A DNA stretch of 64,000 nt, taken from the NCBI RefSeq assembly GCF_037572775.1, contig NZ_JBBHKA010000001.1:2976001-3040000 (forward strand), given 5' to 3'. The notes under the pieces were generated by a model, which was not told the origin of the DNA, did not search any database, and worked only from the letters and a program-made list of their open reading frames with translations. The position numbers were made by a program, and so were the translations under genes. Source of the stretch: Ramlibacter sp. PS4R-6. Its GTDB lineage: Bacteria; Pseudomonadota; Gammaproteobacteria; Burkholderiales; Burkholderiaceae_C. Numbering within the stretch: position 1 is the stretch's first letter; each line of letters begins with the position of its first letter. Positions 56,150 through 64,000 of the stretch are shown one piece after another.

Positions 56150-57207
56150 GCGCCCTCCCCCTCGCCCACGGGGATGAAGGCCTCGACGGTGGTGCCCTGC
56201 CCCGGCCGGCTCTGGACGGCGACGGTGCCCTTGAGCAGCTGGGCGCGCTCGCGCAAGCCGGCCAGGCCCAGCGAGCCGGGCTTGCGCGCGGCCCCGGTGT
56301 CGAAGCCCGCGCCGTCGTCCTGCACCACGAGCCGCAGGCCGCGCTCGACCGGCATGACGGAAACGGTGACGCGCCGGGCCTGCGCGTGCTTGGCGACGTT
56401 GGCCAGCGACTCCTGGACGATGCGGAACACGGCGGTCGCGTACGGTTCGGCCAGCTCCAGGTCCTCGTCGGCCTCGAGGCGGCACTCGATGCCGTGGCGC
56501 TGGCGGAAGTTCTGCACCAGCCAGTCGATCGCGGGCATGAGGCCCAGGTCGTCGAGCACCAGCGGCCGCAGGTCGGCGGCGATCCGGCGCGTCGAAGCCA
56601 CCGCGCCATCGATCATGCGCAGCATCTCCTGCACCTTCGCCGCGGCCGCATCGGGCTCGGCGCGCAGGTTGTCCTTCAGCCAGATCGTGTCCATCTTGAT
56701 CGCCGTGAGCGACTGCGCCAGCTCGTCGTGCAGCTCGCGCGCCACGCGGCTCTTTTCCTGCTCGCGTACGGCGCTGGACTGCTTGGCGAACGCGGCGAGG
56801 TCTTCCTGCGCACGCACGCGCTCGGTCACGTCACGCAGGATCACCGTGTAGAGCTTGCCTTCGGGCGTGTCCAGCTGCGAGATGGAGGCGTCGACCGGGA
56901 ACTCCTCGCCGCCGCGGCGCAGCCCGAAGACCACCGTGCTGCCGCTCATGCGGCGCGACGTCACGCCGGTTTCGCCGAAGCGGCGGACGTGTTCGCCATG
57001 GTGGGGCCGGAAGCGCGCCGGGATCAGGAGGTCGAGCGGCTTGTCTTTCACGTCGGCGAAGGCCCAGCCGAAGATGCGCTCGGCGGCGCGGTTGTACATG
57101 ACGATGCGCTGCGCCTCGTCGACGGTGATGATGGCGTCCATCGCCGATTCGAGCAGGCCCGCCAGCCGCGCGGCGGCGTTGTGTTCGGTGATGGAAGAAT
57201 TCGGCAC
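56146..57207 (-). CDS. PAS-domain sensor histidine kinase (HisKA_3/NarX-type)
   Basis: A 353-aa cytoplasmic kinase without membrane helices. PAS domain at residues 12-130, HisKA_3 dimerisation domain with phospho-His160 in VARELHDELAQSL, and HATPase with QESLANVAKHA, DDGAGFD and GLAGLRERA. His70 in FRPHHGEHVRRF aligns with the haem-ligand His of FixL, but the FixL Arg220 equivalent is not conserved, so haem is uncertain. Pairs with the overlapping NarL-type regulator. Confidence 0.93.
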   Translation of the reverse strand: MPNSSITEHNAAARLAGLLESAMDAIITVDEAQRIVMYNRAAERIFGWAFADVKDKPLDLLIPARFRPHHGEHVRRFGETGVTSRRMSGSTVVFGLRRGGEEFPVDASISQLDTPEGKLYTVILRDVTERVRAQEDLAAFAKQSSAVREQEKSRVARELHDELAQSLTAIKMDTIWLKDNLRAEPDAAAAKVQEMLRMIDGAVASTRRIAADLRPLVLDDLGLMPAIDWLVQNFRQRHGIECRLEADEDLELAEPYATAVFRIVQESLANVAKHAQARRVTVSVMPVERGLRLVVQDDGAGFDTGAARKPGSLGLAGLRERAQLLKGTVAVQSRPGQGTTVEAFIPVGEGEGA

Positions 57208-57244
57208 GCGGCGGTTCCCTGCAGGGGAATTTACCGCAACCGCC

Positions 57245-57478
57245 TCACTGGTTGATTTCCGCGGGCGGCAGGCGCAGCAAGCTGGTGAAAGAGCAGGCGG
57301 CGCAGGTCACGCACCAGAAGGCGAAGAATGCGATCGTGTGGACGGCCTGCCGCGACCAGCCCAATGGCGCCCCCGCCCAATGCATGTCCAGGGGGTCGGC
57401 GACGGCGAACACCAGCAGCTCCAGCACGCAGGCGGCCATGAACGCCGGCCACACCACCGCCATCAGCCCCGCCTTCAC
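57245..57478 (-). CDS. Two-helix membrane protein at the end of the cco cluster
   Basis: About 77 aa with two hydrophobic helices (VVWPAFMAACVLELLVFAVA and a second with HTIAFFAFWCVTCAACSFTSLL). Three cysteines in CVTCAAC within or near the second helix could bind metal or haem. The GTG at 57478 overlaps the fixH-like stop as GTGA; ATG 57463, with its own GGGG site, is the alternative. Function unknown, but it is cotranscribed with cbb3 assembly genes. Confidence 0.75.
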   Translation of the reverse strand: MKAGLMAVVWPAFMAACVLELLVFAVADPLDMHWAGAPLGWSRQAVHTIAFFAFWCVTCAACSFTSLLRLPPAEINQ

Positions 57479-57726
57479 GGCTTCACCGGCGTGGCGGCAT
57501 GGTTGCGGCCCTGCACCGCCGGCAGCAGCGCGCGCTCGGCGGCCAGCTGCTTGTTGATCTCGATGCCGCGGCGGTAGTAGTCGGCGTCGACCACCGGATC
57601 GCTCTTCGCGACCGCGATCCAGGCCGTGAGAACGCCGGCGACGACGACGGCGGCGGGGCCGGCGATCAACAGCCACACGTGGCCATGCTGCCACCACGGC
57701 GCCGGGTTCATGTCCTGTCCGTTCAT
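57475..57726 (-). CDS. Short FixH/CcoH-like protein
   Basis: An 83-aa protein with one membrane helix (HVWLLIAGPAAVVVAGVLTAWIAV) followed by DADYYRRGIEINKQLAAE, the recognisable FixH block. Typical FixH is about 150-170 residues, so the periplasmic beta domain is missing here. FixH/CcoH helps cbb3 oxidase assembly and stability. Lies 10 nt after ccoG. Confidence 0.78.
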   Translation of the reverse strand: MNGQDMNPAPWWQHGHVWLLIAGPAAVVVAGVLTAWIAVAKSDPVVDADYYRRGIEINKQLAAERALLPAVQGRNHAATPVKP

Positions 57727-57736
57727 GCGAATCTCC

Positions 57737-59152
57737 TCATCGCGGCACGAGGAATGCCGCTTTCTCGCTGACATGGGCGTCGGCGCCCAGCGCCTCCACC
57801 TGGAACTGGATCGGGTGCGAGCCCGGCGCGGCGCTGCCGTACGGCACCTGCAGGCGGACCGCGACCCAGCGCGATTCCGCAGGGCCGACCGCGACCTCGC
57901 TCTCGGAGGCCACGGCCAGCCCCGGCAACCCGGTGACGGTGATGCGGTATTTCTGCGGCTGCTCGGTGGCGTTCATCACCTGCAGCCGGTACACGTTCTC
58001 CAGCTTGCCGCCCGCCACGATGCGCGAAAGCGCCGCGCGGTCGCGGACCACGTCGACCTTCAGCGGCGTGCGCAGCGCCAGGCTCAAGGCCAGCGCGAAG
58101 CACAGGGCCCCCAGCACCGCCGCGTACAGCAGCACGCGCGGGCGCAGCACGTGGCGCCAGATCCGGCTCTCGTCCCAGCCCTGCTTCAGCGCGTTCTGCG
58201 TCGTGAAGCGGATCAGCCCGCGCTGGTAGCCCATCTTGTCCATGACACCGTTGCACACATCGATGCAGCCGGCACAGCCGATGCACTCGTACTGCAGGCC
58301 CTGGCGGATGTCGATGCCGGTGGGGCAGACCTGCACGCACAGGCTGCAATCCACGCAGGCGCCCAGGCCCAGCGTGGCGGGATCGGCCTGGCGCGAGCGC
58401 GCGCCGCGCGGCTCGCCGCGGGCGGCGTCGTAGCTGATGATGAGCGTGTCCTTGTCGAACATCGCGCTCTGGAAGCGCGCGTAGGGGCACATGTACTTGC
58501 ACACCTGCTCGCGCAGGAAACCCGCATTGCCGTACGTCGCGAACGCGTAGAAGAAGACCCAGAACACCTCCCACGACCCCATGCGGGTCTGCAGGAACTC
58601 CAGCATCAGGTCGTCGATCGGCGTGAAGTAGCCCACGAAGGTGAAGCCGGTCCACATGGCCAGCATGAACCACAGCAGGTGCTTGAACCACTTCTTCACC
58701 AGCTTCTCCAGCGTCAGGGGCTGCCCGTCCAGCTTCATGCGGGCGGTGCGGTCGCCCTCGACCTTGCGCTCGATCCACAGGAACATCTCCGTGTAGACGG
58801 TCTGGGGGCAGGCGAAGCCGCACCACAGGCGGCCTGCGACGGCCGTGAAGAGGAACAGCGACAGCGCACTGACGACCAGCAGGCCCGTGAGGTAGATGAA
58901 GTCCTGCGGGTACAGGACCCAGCCGAAGATGTAGAAGCGGCGCGCGGCCAGGTCGAACAGCACCGCCTGGCGGTTTCCCCACTCGAGCCACGGCAGGCCG
59001 TAGAAGACGACCTGCGTGAGCCACACGAAGGCCCAGCGCCAGCGCGCGAAGCGGCCGGTGACCGCGCGCGGGTAGATCTTCTTCTGCGCTTCGTAGAGCG
59101 ACTGCGTCCCGTCCTCGCCCGGAACCGCGGCGACGATGGGGATGACCTTCAT
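57737..59152 (-). CDS. ccoG: Cytochrome c oxidase accessory protein CcoG
   Basis: A 471-aa membrane iron-sulfur protein. It has membrane helices around residues 40, 90, 160 and 195, then a ferredoxin-type block GACVDCSLCVQVCPTGIDI followed by YECIGCAGCIDVCN, which gives two cluster motifs. After one more helix near 340 comes a C-terminal Ig-like periplasmic domain. CcoG reduces Cu(II) for delivery to the cbb3 active site. ATG 59152 overlaps the ccoP stop by ATGA. Confidence 0.95.
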   Translation of the reverse strand: MKVIPIVAAVPGEDGTQSLYEAQKKIYPRAVTGRFARWRWAFVWLTQVVFYGLPWLEWGNRQAVLFDLAARRFYIFGWVLYPQDFIYLTGLLVVSALSLFLFTAVAGRLWCGFACPQTVYTEMFLWIERKVEGDRTARMKLDGQPLTLEKLVKKWFKHLLWFMLAMWTGFTFVGYFTPIDDLMLEFLQTRMGSWEVFWVFFYAFATYGNAGFLREQVCKYMCPYARFQSAMFDKDTLIISYDAARGEPRGARSRQADPATLGLGACVDCSLCVQVCPTGIDIRQGLQYECIGCAGCIDVCNGVMDKMGYQRGLIRFTTQNALKQGWDESRIWRHVLRPRVLLYAAVLGALCFALALSLALRTPLKVDVVRDRAALSRIVAGGKLENVYRLQVMNATEQPQKYRITVTGLPGLAVASESEVAVGPAESRWVAVRLQVPYGSAAPGSHPIQFQVEALGADAHVSEKAAFLVPR

Positions 59153-60063
59153 GGCCGGGCGGGCGGCTTGTTCGACAAGCCCCACACGTACGCACCCAGC
59201 ACGTGGATCTGTGCGGCCGAGAGCTTGGCTTCCTGCGCCGGCATGACGTTGGTCTTGCCGTTGTTGATGATGCCGACGATGGCCTGCTCGCCCCAGCCGT
59301 GCAGCCAGGTGTCGTCGGTGAGGTTCGGGGCGCCGATGGCGGGGTTGCCCTTGCCGTCCATGCCGTGGCAGGCGGCGCAGGCCGTGAACTTGGACTTGCC
59401 CAGCTGCGCGCGCACGGAGTCGTGCGGCGCGTTCGACAGCGACAGCACGTAGTTCGCGACGTTCTTCACGTCGTCGGCCGAGCCGACGGCCGCGGCCATG
59501 GGCGGCATCGCGCCCGTCCGGCCCTTGGTGATCGACTCGACGATCTTCTCCGGCGTGCCGCCGTGCAGCCAGTCGGTGTCGGCCAGGTTGGGGAAGCCCT
59601 TGCTGCCGCGCGCATCGGAGCCGTGGCACTGGGCGCAGTTGTTCATGAACAGGCGCTCGCCGACCGCCATGGCGTTGCGGTCACCCGCGACCTCCTCCAC
59701 CTTCCGGGCGGTGAACTGGGCGTAGAACGGCGCCAGTTCCTTGTCGGCCTGCGCCATCTCGGTCGCGTGCTCCTGCGCGCTGCTCCACTTCAGCTCGCCC
59801 TGGTAGCTGCCCAGGCCCGGGTACGCGGCCAGGTACAGCAGCGAGAAGACGATGGTGAGCACGAACAGCCACATCCACCAGCGCGGCATGGGGTTGTTCA
59901 TCTCGGTGAGGTCCTCGTCCCACACGTGGCCCGTGGTGTTGTCGGCGGTCGCCGTGACCTTCTTGCGCGCGGTGACCCACAGCAGGACCAGGCAGGCGAG
60001 GATGCCGACGACGGTGGCGCCGGCCACGTAGACCGACCAGAAACTGGCGTTGAAATCGCTCAT
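59149..60063 (-). CDS. ccoP: cbb3-type cytochrome oxidase subunit III (dihaem)
   Basis: A 304-aa dihaem cytochrome c. Two N-terminal helices are followed by haem sites Cys143-Cys146-His147 (CAQCHG) and Cys229-Cys232-His233 (CAACHG), with axial Met candidates in GAMPPMA and NVMPAQE. It passes electrons to CcoO/CcoN. Start ATG 60063, 12 nt after ccoQ. Confidence 0.96.
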   Translation of the reverse strand: MSDFNASFWSVYVAGATVVGILACLVLLWVTARKKVTATADNTTGHVWDEDLTEMNNPMPRWWMWLFVLTIVFSLLYLAAYPGLGSYQGELKWSSAQEHATEMAQADKELAPFYAQFTARKVEEVAGDRNAMAVGERLFMNNCAQCHGSDARGSKGFPNLADTDWLHGGTPEKIVESITKGRTGAMPPMAAAVGSADDVKNVANYVLSLSNAPHDSVRAQLGKSKFTACAACHGMDGKGNPAIGAPNLTDDTWLHGWGEQAIVGIINNGKTNVMPAQEAKLSAAQIHVLGAYVWGLSNKPPARP

Positions 60064-60075
60064 GGCTTGTCCCGG

Positions 60076-60213
60076 CTAGTCGTCGTTGAAGGGAATCTGC
60101 GCGGCGCGCTCGAGTTGCGGCTTCTGCCGCCTCGCGTACGTCCACGCGAGGATGCCGACGAAGACCGTGAAGCAGGCCACGGTGGCGAAGATGCGAAGCG
60201 TGTTGACGTCCAT
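60076..60213 (-). CDS. ccoQ: cbb3-type cytochrome oxidase subunit CcoQ
   Basis: A 45-aa protein: one membrane helix (ATVACFTVFVGILAWTYA) and the conserved basic ARRQKPQLERAA before an acidic end PFNDD. Stabilises CcoP within the oxidase. Start ATG 60213 (an ATG at 60219 is in frame). Too short for many gene finders but clearly placed between ccoO and ccoP. Confidence 0.92.
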   Translation of the reverse strand: MDVNTLRIFATVACFTVFVGILAWTYARRQKPQLERAAQIPFNDD

Positions 60214-60222
60214 GTGCATTCC

Positions 60223-60849
60223 CTACTTGAGCGCCAGGCCCAGGCCCTGCAGGTAGGCGACCAGCGCCTCCATCTCGGACTTGCCCTTGACGTCGGCCTC
60301 GGCCTTCGCGATCTCGGCGTCGGTGTACGGCACGCCCACGGTGCGCAGCGCCTTCATGTGCGTGGGCATCGCCGCGGCGTCGACCTTGTTCTTCTCCAGC
60401 CAGGGGTAGGCCGGCATGTTCGACTCGGGCACCACGTCGCGCGGGTTGTTCAGGTGGATGCGGTGCCAGTCGTCGCTGTACTTGCCGCCGACACGGTGCA
60501 GGTCGGGGCCGGTGCGCTTGCTGCCCCACTGGAAGGGGTGGTCGTAGACGAACTCGCCGGCCACCGAGTAATGGCCGTAGCGCAGCGTCTCGGCGCGGAA
60601 GGGCCGGATCATCTGCGAGTGGCAGTTGTAGCAGCCCTCGCGCACGTAGATGTCGCGGCCCGCGAGCTGCAGCGCGGTGTAGGGCTTGACGCCCTGCACG
60701 GGCTCGGTCGTGGACTTCTGGAAGAACAGCGGCACGATCTCGACGGCGCCGCCGATGGCGACCACCAGCAGGATCAGCACGATCATCAGGAAGTTGCTGG
60801 TCTCGACCTTCTCGTGCGTGAAGCCGGTGTCGGAAGTGGTTTGGCTCAT
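60223..60849 (-). CDS. ccoO: cbb3-type cytochrome oxidase subunit II (monohaem)
   Basis: A 208-aa monohaem cytochrome c with an N-terminal membrane helix ([20 protein letters not shown]) and haem motif Cys73-Cys76-His77 in [34 protein letters not shown] and the axial Met in [10 protein letters not shown] are typical. Lies 13 nt after ccoN. Confidence 0.96.
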   Translation of the reverse strand: MSQTTSDTGFTHEKVETSNFLMIVLILLVVAIGGAVEIVPLFFQKSTTEPVQGVKPYTALQLAGRDIYVREGCYNCHSQMIRPFRAETLRYGHYSVAGEFVYDHPFQWGSKRTGPDLHRVGGKYSDDWHRIHLNNPRDVVPESNMPAYPWLEKNKVDAAAMPTHMKALRTVGVPYTDAEIAKAEADVKGKSEMEALVAYLQGLGLALK

Positions 60850-60862
60850 GGTGTTCGATTCC

Positions 60863-62293
60863 TCAGGCGGCTTGCGGCATGGGGACGGCGACGCGCACCG
60901 AGCGCCCGCCCGCCACGGTCATCCAGGTGTTCCAGGCCATGACCAGCATGCCGGCCAGGTACATCAGCCCGCCGATCGCGCGGATCACGTAGAAGGGATA
61001 GGTGGCCTTCACGGATTCGACGAAGGTGTAGGTGAGCGTGCCGTCGGTGTTGACCGCGCGCCACATCAGCCCCTGCATCACGCCGGCGATCCACATCGCG
61101 GCGATGTACAGGACGATGCCCAGCGTCGAGATCCAGAAGTGCAGCTCGATCGCCGGGACCGAGTACATCTTCTTCTGCCCGAACAGGCGCGGGATGAGGA
61201 AGTACAGGCAGCCCATCGTGATCAGGCCGACCCAGCCCAGCGCGCCCGCGTGCACATGGCCCACCGTCCAGTCGGTGTAGTGCGACAGCGAGTTCACCGT
61301 CTTGATCGACATGAGCGGGCCCTCGAAGGTCGCCATGCCATAGAAGGACAGCGCCACGATCATGAAACGCAGCACCGGGTCGTCGCGCAGTTTGTGCCAC
61401 GCGCCCGAGAGCGTCATCATCCCGTTGATCATCCCGCCCCAGCTCGGCGCGAGCAGGATCAGCGAGAACAGCATGCCCAGCGATTGCGTCCAGTCGGGCA
61501 GCGCGGTGTAGTGCAGGTGGTGCGGGCCCGCCCACATGTACGTGAAGATCAGCGCCCAGAAGTGGACGATGGACAGGCGGTAGCTGTAGACCGGGCGCTC
61601 GGCCTGCTTCGGGACGAAGTAGTACATCATCCCCAGGAAGCCGGCGGTGAGGAAGAAGCCCACCGCGTTGTGGCCGTACCACCATTGCACCATCGCGTCC
61701 TGCACGCCGGCGTACGCGGAGTAGGACTTCATCCAGCCCGCGGGAACCTCGGCGCTGTTCACCAGGTGCAGGATGGCCACCGCGATGATGAAGGAGCCGT
61801 AGAACCAGTTGGCGACGTAGATGTGCTTGATCCGCCGCGTGCCGATGGTGCCGAAGAAGACGACCGCATAGGACACCCACACCAGCGTGATCAGGATGTC
61901 GATGGGCCACTCGAGCTCGGCGTATTCCTTGCCGGTGGTGTAGCCCAGGGGCAGCGAGATCGCGGCCGCCACGATGACCGCCTGCCAACCCCAGAACGTG
62001 AACGACGCGAGCTTGGGCATGAACAGCGGCACGTGCGACGTGCGCTGCACGCACCAGTAGCTGGTGGCGAACAGCGCGCAACCGCCGAAAGCGAAGATCA
62101 CCGCGTTGGTGTGCAGGGGCCGCAGGCGGCCGTAACTGAGCCAGGGGATGCCGAAATTGAGTTCGGGCCAGGCCAGCTGGGCCGCGATGAACACGCCTAC
62201 CAGCATGCCGACGACGCCCCACAGCACGGCGGCCAGCGTGAACTGGCGCACGGCCGTGTCGTCGTAGGCGGCGGGTGCGGTCTTGTCGGTCAT
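60863..62293 (-). CDS. ccoN: cbb3-type cytochrome oxidase catalytic subunit I
   Basis: A 476-aa haem-copper oxidase subunit with about twelve helices. Conserved metal-ligand histidines occur in [43 protein letters not shown] and the late [11 protein letters not shown]. It carries haem b, haem b3 and CuB, and reduces O2 with high affinity while pumping protons. Start ATG 62293; preceded by a perfect FNR box. Confidence 0.97.
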   Translation of the reverse strand: MTDKTAPAAYDDTAVRQFTLAAVLWGVVGMLVGVFIAAQLAWPELNFGIPWLSYGRLRPLHTNAVIFAFGGCALFATSYWCVQRTSHVPLFMPKLASFTFWGWQAVIVAAAISLPLGYTTGKEYAELEWPIDILITLVWVSYAVVFFGTIGTRRIKHIYVANWFYGSFIIAVAILHLVNSAEVPAGWMKSYSAYAGVQDAMVQWWYGHNAVGFFLTAGFLGMMYYFVPKQAERPVYSYRLSIVHFWALIFTYMWAGPHHLHYTALPDWTQSLGMLFSLILLAPSWGGMINGMMTLSGAWHKLRDDPVLRFMIVALSFYGMATFEGPLMSIKTVNSLSHYTDWTVGHVHAGALGWVGLITMGCLYFLIPRLFGQKKMYSVPAIELHFWISTLGIVLYIAAMWIAGVMQGLMWRAVNTDGTLTYTFVESVKATYPFYVIRAIGGLMYLAGMLVMAWNTWMTVAGGRSVRVAVPMPQAA

Positions 62294-62347
62294 GGGTTGC
62301 CTCGCGTTTTCATGCCGACAGTCTCCGTGCGGGGGGCGCCCGCGCGC

Positions 62348-62361
62348 TTGATGAAAATCAA
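62348..62361 (-). promoter_or_regulatory. FNR box of the ccoNOQPG operon
   Basis: TTGATGAAAATCAA on the plus strand, a perfect TTGAT-N4-ATCAA, overlapping the stop codon of ccoS. On the minus strand GAGACT lies 22 nt after the box as a weak -10, a spacing that fits class II FNR activation (centre near -41.5). Confidence 0.85.
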
Positions 62362-62495
62362 TCGCCCCGGAGAATCCGCTCGCCCTCGGCCTCGATCGAG
62401 TCGAACTGGCCGCGCCACACGGCCCACCCCAGCGCGCCGAGGATGATGAAGCCCAGGGCCACGGACAGCGGAATCAGCAGGAACAGGATGTCCAT
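62358..62495 (-). CDS. ccoS: cbb3-type oxidase assembly protein CcoS
   Basis: A 45-aa protein with an N-terminal membrane helix ([22 protein letters not shown]) and the conserved [13 protein letters not shown] tail. Needed to fit haem b and copper into the oxidase. ATG 62495 shares one base with the ccoI stop (TGATG). Its 3' end carries the FNR box for ccoN. Confidence 0.93.
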   Translation of the reverse strand: MDILFLLIPLSVALGFIILGALGWAVWRGQFDSIEAEGERILRGD

Positions 62496-64000
62496 CAGTC
62501 CATTGCTTTCGGAAGGCTTGCAAGCCGCGCGGAATTGAGCACCACCAGCAGCGAGCTGGCCGCCATGCCGATGCCCGCCAACCACGGCGGCATCCAGCCG
62601 ATGACCGCGAGGGGCACGCACACGAAGTTGTAGGCCGCGGCCCAGGCCAGGTTCTCGCGCACCACCGCGCGGGTGCGCCGCGACAGCGCGAGAAGCTGCG
62701 GCACCGCAACGACCTGCCCGCCCGGGACGATGAAGTCGCAGCGCGCCTGCGCCAGCGGCACGGCGTCGCCGAGCGCGATCGACACGTCGGCACGCGCGAG
62801 CACGGGGCCGTCGTTCATGCCGTCGCCCGCCATCGCCACGCGCCGGCCATGCGCCTGCAAGCCAACGACGCGTGCCAGTTTCGATTCCGGCGTCCGGGCT
62901 CCTTGCGCGGCGTCGATGCCGGCGGCGCGTGCCATGCGCTCGACGGCCGCGGGCCGGTCGCCGGAGAGCAGTTCCACCGCGACCCCCGCGCGGCGCAGCG
63001 ACGCGACGGCGGGCGCCGCGTCGGCGCGCAGCGCTTCCTCGATGCCGAAACTCGCGAGCCACCCCTGCGCATCGGCCAGGTGCACCTGGCCATCGGCCCC
63101 GGCCGCGCCGCAGAACACGGCGGAGCCCAGGCGCCAGCCTTCGCTCTCGACGCCCTGGCCAGGAATTTCGCGCACCTCGCCGAACACCTTGGCGCGATCC
63201 CCCGCCGCGGCCACGAGAGCGCGCGACAGCGGATGCAGCGAATGACGGGCCAGCCCGGCCGCGACTCGCAGGGCCTCCTGCGCATCAATGCCCTCGCGTG
63301 TGCGGATGGCCCCGACAGCCGCTTGCGGCCGGGTGAGCGTGCCCGTCTTGTCGAAGACCACCGTGTCGATCGCCGCCGCAGCCTCCAGGGCCGGCAGCCG
63401 GCGAACGAGGATGCCGCGCCGCGCCAGCGCACCGGCCGCGGCCAGCGTGGCGGCGGGCGTCGCCAGCGAGAGCGCGCACGGGCAGGTGACGATGAGGACG
63501 GCGATCGCGACGCCGATGGCATGCGCCGGGCCCGCGGGCCACCACCACGCTGCCGCCGCGGCGCTCGCCGCGATGACCGCCGCGAGAAACGGCGACGCGA
63601 AACGGTCCGCGAGCTGCGCGGCCCGGGGCTTGTCGGCCGATGCGCGCTCCATCAGCGACACGATGGCCGCGAAGCGCGTGTCCTCGCCGCTTCGCTCGAC
63701 GCGGACGACGAGGCTCGCGCCGACGTTGTGGCTGCCGGCGACCACGCGCTCGCCTTCGCGGCGTGCAACCGGCCGCGACTCGCCCGTGAGCAGCGCTTCG
63801 TCGAGTTCGCTCGCGCCTTGCAGCACCTCGCCGTCGGCGGGCACCACCTCGCCCGGCAGCATGCGGATGCGGTCGCCGGGCCGCAGGCGCCGCACGGGGA
63901 CGCGCTCGAATGCGCCCTGCCCGTCCTCGCGCTCGATCGTCTCCGGCAGGCGCCTGGCCAGCGCCTCCAGGGCCCCGGCCGTGCGGTCGCGCAGGCGCTG
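62495..64000 (-). CDS. ccoI: cbb3 oxidase copper-transporting P-type ATPase CcoI (5' end cut by window edge)
   Basis: About 502 C-terminal codons of a P1B copper ATPase. Visible in order: the actuator domain with TGES (LLTGESRPV), the metal-binding helix CPC (VTCPCALSLATP), the phosphorylation site DKTGTLT, the N domain, and the hinge AGDGMNDGPVLA. The N-terminal metal-binding domain and first helices are beyond the window. It supplies copper for the CuB site of CcoN. Confidence 0.95.
   Translation of the reverse strand, partial: QRLRDRTAGALEALARRLPETIEREDGQGAFERVPVRRLRPGDRIRMLPGEVVPADGEVLQGASELDEALLTGESRPVARREGERVVAGSHNVGASLVVRVERSGEDTRFAAIVSLMERASADKPRAAQLADRFASPFLAAVIAASAAAAAWWWPAGPAHAIGVAIAVLIVTCPCALSLATPAATLAAAGALARRGILVRRLPALEAAAAIDTVVFDKTGTLTRPQAAVGAIRTREGIDAQEALRVAAGLARHSLHPLSRALVAAAGDRAKVFGEVREIPGQGVESEGWRLGSAVFCGAAGADGQVHLADAQGWLASFGIEEALRADAAPAVASLRRAGVAVELLSGDRPAAVERMARAAGIDAAQGARTPESKLARVVGLQAHGRRVAMAGDGMNDGPVLARADVSIALGDAVPLAQARCDFIVPGGQVVAVPQLLALSRRTRAVVRENLAWAAAYNFVCVPLAVIGWMPPWLAGIGMAASSLLVVLNSARLASLPKAMD

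Overview
The window is a high-G+C, densely packed bacterial chromosome segment. Its gene content fits the Burkholderiales, probably a Comamonadaceae-type betaproteobacterium such as Ramlibacter or Variovorax. This placement is an inference from gene families and neighbourhoods: Bug-type TctC solute-binding proteins, the alaC-hom-thrC-Moco operon, a cco cluster next to hemN/fnr, and GspA/GspB. No 16S gene is present. I see no transposase, prophage, CRISPR array, tRNA or rRNA, and no stretch over 300 bases lacks a gene. Both edges cut a gene.

Layout. 1-6.1 kb: an unassigned sugar/cyclitol-type catabolic cluster (ThDP enzyme, TetR regulator, TctC-type binding protein, Gfo/Idh/MocA dehydrogenase, DUF993 aldolase-like protein, sugar-phosphate isomerase-like protein). 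Two copies of one operator flank the regulator. 6.1-11.8 kb: bactofilin, a secreted unknown, GspB/GspA, and an MFS transporter divergent from an AraC regulator. 11.8-22.4 kb: a complete histidine-utilisation locus, hutFGIDC on one strand and hutUH plus a NitT/TauT-like ABC transporter on the other, with a HutC-type palindrome in the spacer of the hutU promoter. 22.5-30.9 kb: mixed small operons, including a TetR/metallo-hydrolase pair behind a 42-bp palindrome, a membrane J-domain protein, DUF3096, AcuI, a depolymerase-like esterase, 1-Cys peroxiredoxin and a GH16 lipoprotein. 30.9-37 kb: clpB with a heat-shock-like promoter, then a flavin monooxygenase, a TctC-type protein and a MarR regulator. 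37.1-43.5 kb: one seven-gene run, alaC-hom-thrC-mobB-moeA-moaD-moaE. 43.6-47 kb: an Mth938-like protein, PrxQ/Bcp, a candidate small RNA, PhoH and an unknown exported protein.

47.1-64 kb is a low-oxygen region: an MBL-fold ribonuclease, a SafE-like protein, oxygen-independent HemN, B12-dependent ribonucleotide reductase fused by overlap to a hemerythrin, a second hemerythrin, a four-Cys FNR regulator, a PAS kinase/NarL-type two-component pair plus a lone receiver, and the cbb3 oxidase genes ccoGPQON with ccoS and ccoI. FNR-type sites lie between hemN and the reductase and in front of ccoN. The window therefore appears to hold both the oxygen regulator and several of its likely targets.

The strongest undescribed leads are the 1-6 kb catabolic cluster with its twin operators, the structured 75-nt transcript candidate before phoH, the TetR/metallo-hydrolase module, and the hemerythrin translationally coupled to class II ribonucleotide reductase.
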